This document shows, in pieces, positions 32,857-36,683 of a stretch of DNA of 36,683 nt. Origin of the DNA: Desulfobacteraceae bacterium (GTDB lineage Bacteria > Desulfobacterota > DSM-4660 > Desulfatiglandales > Desulfatiglandaceae). The stretch lies in the NCBI GenBank assembly GCA_016844935.1, contig JAERTK010000198.1, forward strand, positions 1-36,683. The letters are read 5' to 3'. The position numbers and the translations under genes were made by a program. The notes beneath the pieces were generated by a model. That model was not told where the DNA came from. It searched no databases and saw only the letters and a program-made list of their open reading frames with translations. The number at the start of each line of letters is the position of its first letter. The first letter of the stretch is position 1.

Positions 32857-33774
32857 TCAAAGGAAGTGATCCAGGATCCCCGCAGCCCCATACATCTTGT
32901 TTTCCGCCTGTTGCCAGACAATGGAACGTGGCCCCTCTATGACCTCATCCGTGATTTCCAGACCCCTGTGGGCGGGAAGGCAGTGCATCACGTGGGCATC
33001 TTCTGCTGCCACTTTTAGAAGATCCACGTTTATCTGGTAGCCCTTAAAAATTTCCAGCTTTGTTTTTTCTTCCTCTTCTTCTCCCATACTGACCCACACA
33101 TCCGTATAGAGAACATGGGCGCCCACGGATGCTTCATCGGGGCTTTCAACAACAGAGAGCTGCGCGCCGGTTTGCGCGGCAATGCTTTCGGCTTTGTGGA
33201 GGATGGCCGGGTCGGGGCAATATCCTTCGGGGCATGCAACCGTCATATGCATCCCCGCCAGGGCGCAGACCATCAGCAGTGAATGGCACACGTTGTTGCC
33301 GTCGCCTATATAAGCGAGCTTTAATCCTTTCACTTGCCCCTTCACTTCCAGAACCGTGAAGATATCGCAGACGGCCTGGGTGGGATGGGCCAGGTCGCTC
33401 AGGCCGTTGATGATGGGGATGCCGGAGTATTGGGAAAGGTCAATAACGGTCTGGTGTTCAAAAACCCGGGCCACCAGGGCATCCAGATAGCTGCCGAACA
33501 TGCGGCTCGTGTCCTCGATGGGTTCCCCGCGTTTGATTTGAAGATCCGCCACCGGCAGATAAATGGTGGAACCGCCCAGCCTCAAAATGGCCGATTCAAA
33601 ACTGGTTCGGGTGCGGGTGGATGGTTTCTCAAACAGGATGCCGATCACTTTGTTTTGAAGCACATCAAGGGTTTTCCCCTGCTTCATGTCATGCTTTAAA
33701 ATCTTGATCCGGTCAAAGATTTCAAAGAGTTGTTCGGATGATAGCCCCTGTGCCGTGAGAAATGATCCTGCCAT
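32857..33774 (-). CDS. argF: Ornithine carbamoyltransferase
   Basis: A 305-residue OTCase making citrulline from ornithine and carbamoyl phosphate in arginine synthesis. Carbamoyl phosphate motifs are STRTRTS (52-58) and HPTQ (130-133); the ornithine loop is VLYTDVWVSMGEEEE and the catalytic Cys is in HCLPAHR (near 263). Both SMG (ornithine) and the C motif identify OTCase rather than aspartate carbamoyltransferase. GGGGGAG lies 7 bases before the ATG. No other arg genes are in the window. Confidence 0.96.
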   Translation of the reverse strand: MAGSFLTAQGLSSEQLFEIFDRIKILKHDMKQGKTLDVLQNKVIGILFEKPSTRTRTSFESAILRLGGSTIYLPVADLQIKRGEPIEDTSRMFGSYLDALVARVFEHQTVIDLSQYSGIPIINGLSDLAHPTQAVCDIFTVLEVKGQVKGLKLAYIGDGNNVCHSLLMVCALAGMHMTVACPEGYCPDPAILHKAESIAAQTGAQLSVVESPDEASVGAHVLYTDVWVSMGEEEEEKTKLEIFKGYQINVDLLKVAAEDAHVMHCLPAHRGLEITDEVIEGPRSIVWQQAENKMYGAAGILDHFL

Positions 33775-33862
33775 TTAAATGCTCCCCCAAGTTCGTAAAA
33801 AAGATTCAGCAACTACCAAAAAAGGTAAGTCAAGTCAAGAACTTTCTCATCTTTAATAGGCT

Positions 33863-34597
33863 TCAGGTATAAAGGGCATTTTTAAGGAAGGAAAACCCCA
33901 GGGTTAAAAGCGCGTCATTGTCGGTTTTGACCTGACGGGCGGTATGGTCATCAACGCCGAACTGTTTCAGGAAAGGCGTTTCAAAGACAAATTCTCGGAA
34001 AATATCCAGGTTGTAACAGGCCACCATGACTTTCTGTTGCTGGGATTCTGATATAGGCGTTGCCGGCTCTCTTCGCGGATGGAACACAATATCCAGCATC
34101 CTGTCGTTCATCTCAATATAGGGTGGGAGGCCTTGGTCATTGACCCATTGGGAAACCGTCCAGGCTTTTTCTTCCTTAAGGCCATGGCAGCGGGTGATGG
34201 GAAGCAGCGAGTAAAATTCTTCCGGTCGGCTGTCCTTGGGATCGATGCCTGAAGATCGACCAAGCGGGTACAGGCGGCATGCCGTGGGTCGGTCGTGGTA
34301 AACGGCGCACCCCTCGGGGGTTACAAAGGGACACACCGCCTTTTCATGAATCATTTTTATGGACAAAATGGGAAAGCCGGATTCCGGGTCCGGCCGGTAG
34401 ACCACGTGCCGGCCCAGAAAATCATCGGAATGAATGCCGAGGCTGCTGATGATCCTCAGAATGTCATAGGGGGTCAGGGGCAGGTGTTTGTTGCGGCAAC
34501 AGGTGTTGAAACAAGAGAGCTCCCTGTGGCATGAGAAGTTAAACGAACTCTCTGGTTTGAGCCGGTCTTTTTCTGGTGGTGGAGATTCCAGGAACAT
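33863..34597 (-). CDS. YkgJ family cysteine cluster protein
   Basis: A 244-residue protein with the CxxxxxCxxxCC-type cluster (SCHRELSCFNTCCRNKHLPLTPYDILRI), then CPFVTPEGCAVYHDRPTACRLYPLG, the core of the YkgJ (UPF0153) family thought to bind Zn or an Fe-S cluster. Its function is unestablished. The C-terminal 90 residues (VMVACYNLDIFREFVFETPFLKQF) are more variable. AAAGGA lies 7 bases before the ATG. It lies on the same strand as the toxin-antitoxin pair but 100 bp away and is probably separate. Confidence 0.85.
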   Translation of the reverse strand: MFLESPPPEKDRLKPESSFNFSCHRELSCFNTCCRNKHLPLTPYDILRIISSLGIHSDDFLGRHVVYRPDPESGFPILSIKMIHEKAVCPFVTPEGCAVYHDRPTACRLYPLGRSSGIDPKDSRPEEFYSLLPITRCHGLKEEKAWTVSQWVNDQGLPPYIEMNDRMLDIVFHPRREPATPISESQQQKVMVACYNLDIFREFVFETPFLKQFGVDDHTARQVKTDNDALLTLGFSFLKNALYT

Positions 34598-34697
34598 AGC
34601 TATTCCTTTTTCATAATTTCTCGAATATGACGATGAATGGATTCGGGTAATCTCAGGCTATGAGGTTGAATTTGTCATCAACGGAAAGGCGGAAAGA

Positions 34698-35123
34698 TTA
34701 TACATATACCAAACCTTCCCCCTGTGCCGCTTTCTGTAGTCGATTATCGAAAGTCAACAGAAGCATTTCAGGCAGTTGCTTCTGAAGGCTTTTTGCTGCA
34801 GAAAGATGCCACAAATCTGCTCCTCGCAGAGGCCATTTTGTCGAGAGAGACCGCACAATGATCCAATCGGGCCAAATAGTCAATCTTCTCCACAGGCCAT
34901 CTTCAAGCGCTTCAAAAGATGTCTTTATCAGGTTGTCGGAAAGGATGCCCTCTCTTTTCATTCGGGCAATCACCGCACATGTTTCAGAGTATGCCAAAGT
35001 CGATAAAAAATGAACTCCTTTTCCCTGCGCCCACATCTGTGCGTCGTCGGTGAAAACATTTTTGAACAGAACCGACAAGACTGCCGAGGCATCCCAGTAA
35101 ACCGGTCGGGGATCATTACCCAT
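34698..35123 (-). CDS. PIN-domain toxin (VapC-like)
   Basis: A 141-residue PIN nuclease. The acidic residues for Mg binding are in place: D11 (YWDASAVLSVLF), E47 (YSETCAV), D103 (GADLWHLSAA) and D126 (LTFDNRL). VapC toxins cut tRNA or rRNA and are neutralised by the upstream antitoxin. Its ATG overlaps the antitoxin gene by 8 bases, the usual coupled arrangement. Confidence 0.9.
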   Translation of the reverse strand: MGNDPRPVYWDASAVLSVLFKNVFTDDAQMWAQGKGVHFLSTLAYSETCAVIARMKREGILSDNLIKTSFEALEDGLWRRLTIWPDWIIVRSLSTKWPLRGADLWHLSAAKSLQKQLPEMLLLTFDNRLQKAAQGEGLVYV

Positions 35124-35406
35124 GCTCTCTGTCCTCTTTCAGGAATATTTGAGCTATATTTTTCTGTACGGGTATTGCTTCAGGTATTTTCCCTTGGCCC
35201 TTTTCTGAGCAGATTTCCAGCAAGCCCTGATTTTCCAAACGCTTGATACGTACCGACAACGAAAGCTCACCATTATCAATAGGAACAATCTTTCCAACAG
35301 GCTGCCCACGATCCGTCAACGTAATCTCGCTTCCCTTACGGACCATCTTGATCAATTTGCTCAAATGAATTTTTGCGTCTCTAATGCCGACTGTTCTTGA
35401 TTGCAT
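35116..35406 (-). CDS. Phd/YefM-type antitoxin (VapB-like)
   Basis: A 96-residue antitoxin. The N-terminal Phd/YefM DNA-binding part reads SRTVGIRDAKIHLSKLIKMVRKGSEITLTDRGQPVGKIVPI, and the acidic C-terminal tail would wrap the PIN toxin. I start at 35406 because GGAGAG precedes it; the frame extends to 35472, but that region is the promoter and operator. It likely represses its own promoter through the palindrome at 35434-35456. Confidence 0.9.
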   Translation of the reverse strand: MQSRTVGIRDAKIHLSKLIKMVRKGSEITLTDRGQPVGKIVPIDNGELSLSVRIKRLENQGLLEICSEKGQGKIPEAIPVQKNIAQIFLKEDREHG

Positions 35407-35433
35407 AATGCTCTCCATTAAACCTTTCATCTG

Positions 35434-35472
35434 ATTGTAGTCATTGTAACTACAATTCAGTTGCCATGTCAA
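35434..35472 (-). promoter_or_regulatory. Toxin-antitoxin promoter with overlapping operator
   Basis: On minus, a perfect TTGACA (35467-35472) is followed after 18 bases by TACAAT (35443-35448). An inverted repeat with perfect 8-bp arms (35434-35441 and 35449-35456) spans the minus 10 box, as expected for antitoxin autorepression. Confidence 0.75.
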
Positions 35473-35533
35473 TGAATCGTTCGATAGGAAACGGGGGTGC
35501 TTTGCAGAGGGCCAAACGGGATGCTTATTCCGG

Positions 35534-36682
35534 CTATTCTACAAGCACCTCAACAAAATCCAGCCAGGTGGCATCAGTCACTCCGTCCATATTGCCGTCA
35601 ACGGCAAAGTAGAAGATATAACTGCCCGCTGGAAGGACCGTATTCAACACGTTGTATGGGGTTGTAAGCTCATAAAGCGGCGTCTGTGCGCACACATGGA
35701 TGCCGTACTGCCAACCCTCGGGGTACACGTAGGTATACCAGTCCAGGGGGTAATCAAACGGGGTGTGGGCGGCCACCCACCAGTCGGCGCTATAGCCCTC
35801 CCAGACGCCTGGGTCAAGGCTGACGGAGACAGATACCGAATCCCCCGCACTCACTGTGACCGGCCCGTCCTCCCCGTTGACTTTGATGTCCGGGGAAGGT
35901 TCTGCACCCGGCGGGGGCGGGGGTGCTTCATCGTCTTCTTTTCTGTTTGACCGGTTGGGGGCAACATCCTCGGGAGGTTCCTGGGCCACATTGGCAGCAT
36001 TGGGAATGATCATTCTAACCGGGTTATCGTTGACCTTGAAAAAGTACCCTTTGTTGTCCTGAAGGCGAAAGCTGGCAGCGGTTCTCGCTACATAACCATC
36101 AACGCCGGTATAATCCCACAGCTTTCTCTGGGTGAGATCATTTGATGAGCTGCTGACAGCATAGGTGTTCACGCCGTCCGTCACCTTGATGCTGCTTAGA
36201 AGAATGCGGGTGCTGGTCCATGGCAGGCCAATCAAATGCCAGCCGGGGGACAGTTCCATCACATAATCAACCCCGTCCGGCGCGGGCGTTCCATCAAACG
36301 GGACTGTGTCCGTATAAGTGGTAATGATCCAGAAACCCATTCCCGGGACGATTTTATGGCTGGAGAACTGATTGCTGCTGAATTCGGTGTAACTCGTTCC
36401 GTTGTACATAAAAGCCCGCCAGTGAACCGGGTCGTAGCTTCCCAGGACTTTTTCCATTTCTCTCAGCATGTTGAGGCCGGTTTCCAGGTTCAGCGGAACG
36501 GTGAATATGCGATAGTCAGTGGCAACTCCCGAGCCTCCAGGTAGTGTATAGGAATTTGTTTCTTTGGCAACATATTCATAAGCCCCCATGTCTTTGGCGG
36601 TTTCGCCGGGTCGGGGGCGTATGAAGCCCGGATAGTCGAGGGTTACGGGGTCACCTGAAGGAATGGCGTTAATGCATTCGGA
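35534..36682 (-). CDS. Secreted surface protein, C-terminal part (5' partial at window edge)
   Basis: The frame is open to the right edge, so the gene starts outside; at least 382 codons are visible. Upstream of the first internal ATG the sequence reads FIRPRPGETAKDMGAYEY, matching the DxGAYEY ending common after parallel beta-helix (pectate lyase-like or choice-of-anchor) repeats. Next comes a region of Trp/Gly-rich repeats (PGMGFWIITTYTD, PGWHLIGLPW), a Pro-rich low-complexity linker (EDDEAPPPPPGAEPSPD) and a beta-sandwich-like tail with VTVSAGDSVSVSVSLDPG, ending LDFVEVLVE. No transmembrane anchor or LPXTG is seen. It is probably an exported adhesin or polysaccharide-binding protein. Confidence 0.75.
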   Translation of the reverse strand, partial: SECINAIPSGDPVTLDYPGFIRPRPGETAKDMGAYEYVAKETNSYTLPGGSGVATDYRIFTVPLNLETGLNMLREMEKVLGSYDPVHWRAFMYNGTSYTEFSSNQFSSHKIVPGMGFWIITTYTDTVPFDGTPAPDGVDYVMELSPGWHLIGLPWTSTRILLSSIKVTDGVNTYAVSSSSNDLTQRKLWDYTGVDGYVARTAASFRLQDNKGYFFKVNDNPVRMIIPNAANVAQEPPEDVAPNRSNRKEDDEAPPPPPGAEPSPDIKVNGEDGPVTVSAGDSVSVSVSLDPGVWEGYSADWWVAAHTPFDYPLDWYTYVYPEGWQYGIHVCAQTPLYELTTPYNVLNTVLPAGSYIFYFAVDGNMDGVTDATWLDFVEVLVE

Positions 36683-36683
36683 A

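Overview
The window reads as the chromosome of an anaerobic, probably sulfate-reducing deltaproteobacterium (Desulfobacterales-like). The grounds are a selenocysteine formate dehydrogenase with NuoE/NuoF-type partners, a four-subunit 2-oxoacid:ferredoxin oxidoreductase, a ferredoxin-nitroreductase fusion, an ADP-forming acyl-CoA synthetase ATP-grasp subunit, a rhodanese-rubrerythrin fusion and a YkgJ protein. The taxonomic call is inference. Coding density is high, and no tRNA, rRNA, CRISPR array or intact insertion sequence was seen.

Region 1 (1-4.6 kb): the tail of an unknown gene and a small ABM monooxygenase are followed by a minus-strand run that ends at a strong terminator (508-540). 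In transcription order it encodes a CYTH-like/CHAD protein, a ParA-type ATPase, a CYTH phosphohydrolase, a small CxxC protein, a frameshifted SixA phosphatase and an extremely lysine-rich protein with 48-bp repeats. CHAD and CYTH are polyphosphate-binding or polyphosphate-processing families and ParA proteins position cellular cargo, so this looks like a polyphosphate-body module. It is the best candidate here for an undescribed system.

Region 2 (4.6-14.2 kb): a methyltransferase and an FAD amine oxidase-like enzyme on plus; then, on minus, a tandem thioredoxin, a rhodanese-rubrerythrin fusion, hflX, gpmI, a ferredoxin-nitroreductase and an acyl-CoA synthetase ATP-grasp subunit; then recO on plus.

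Region 3 (14.2-15.5 kb) is a small patchwork: a secreted Lcl/DUF1566 protein, a HigA antitoxin without an intact toxin, a diverged fragment of a 2-oxoacid oxidoreductase gamma-subunit gene, and a long imperfect inverted repeat.

Region 4 (15.5-23.7 kb) is energy metabolism: a vorDBAC-type operon on minus and, divergently, a NuoE-NuoF-FdhA formate dehydrogenase operon. The fdhA frame contains an in-frame TGA (22042-22044) followed by a SECIS hairpin whose loop and spacing match my recollection of E. coli fdhF. It should be read as one 893-residue selenoprotein.

Region 5 (23.7-36.7 kb): a gamma-carbonic anhydrase-like protein and threonine synthase; a DUF89 protein; a PAS hybrid kinase lacking its phospho-acceptor His; dnaE; a membrane-anchored MEMO protein; argF; a YkgJ protein; a VapBC-type toxin-antitoxin pair with a clear operator; and the C-terminal part of a secreted surface protein that runs off the right edge. 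Four genes here appear to use TTG starts with good Shine-Dalgarno support (thrC, the DUF89 gene, dnaE, the MEMO gene).
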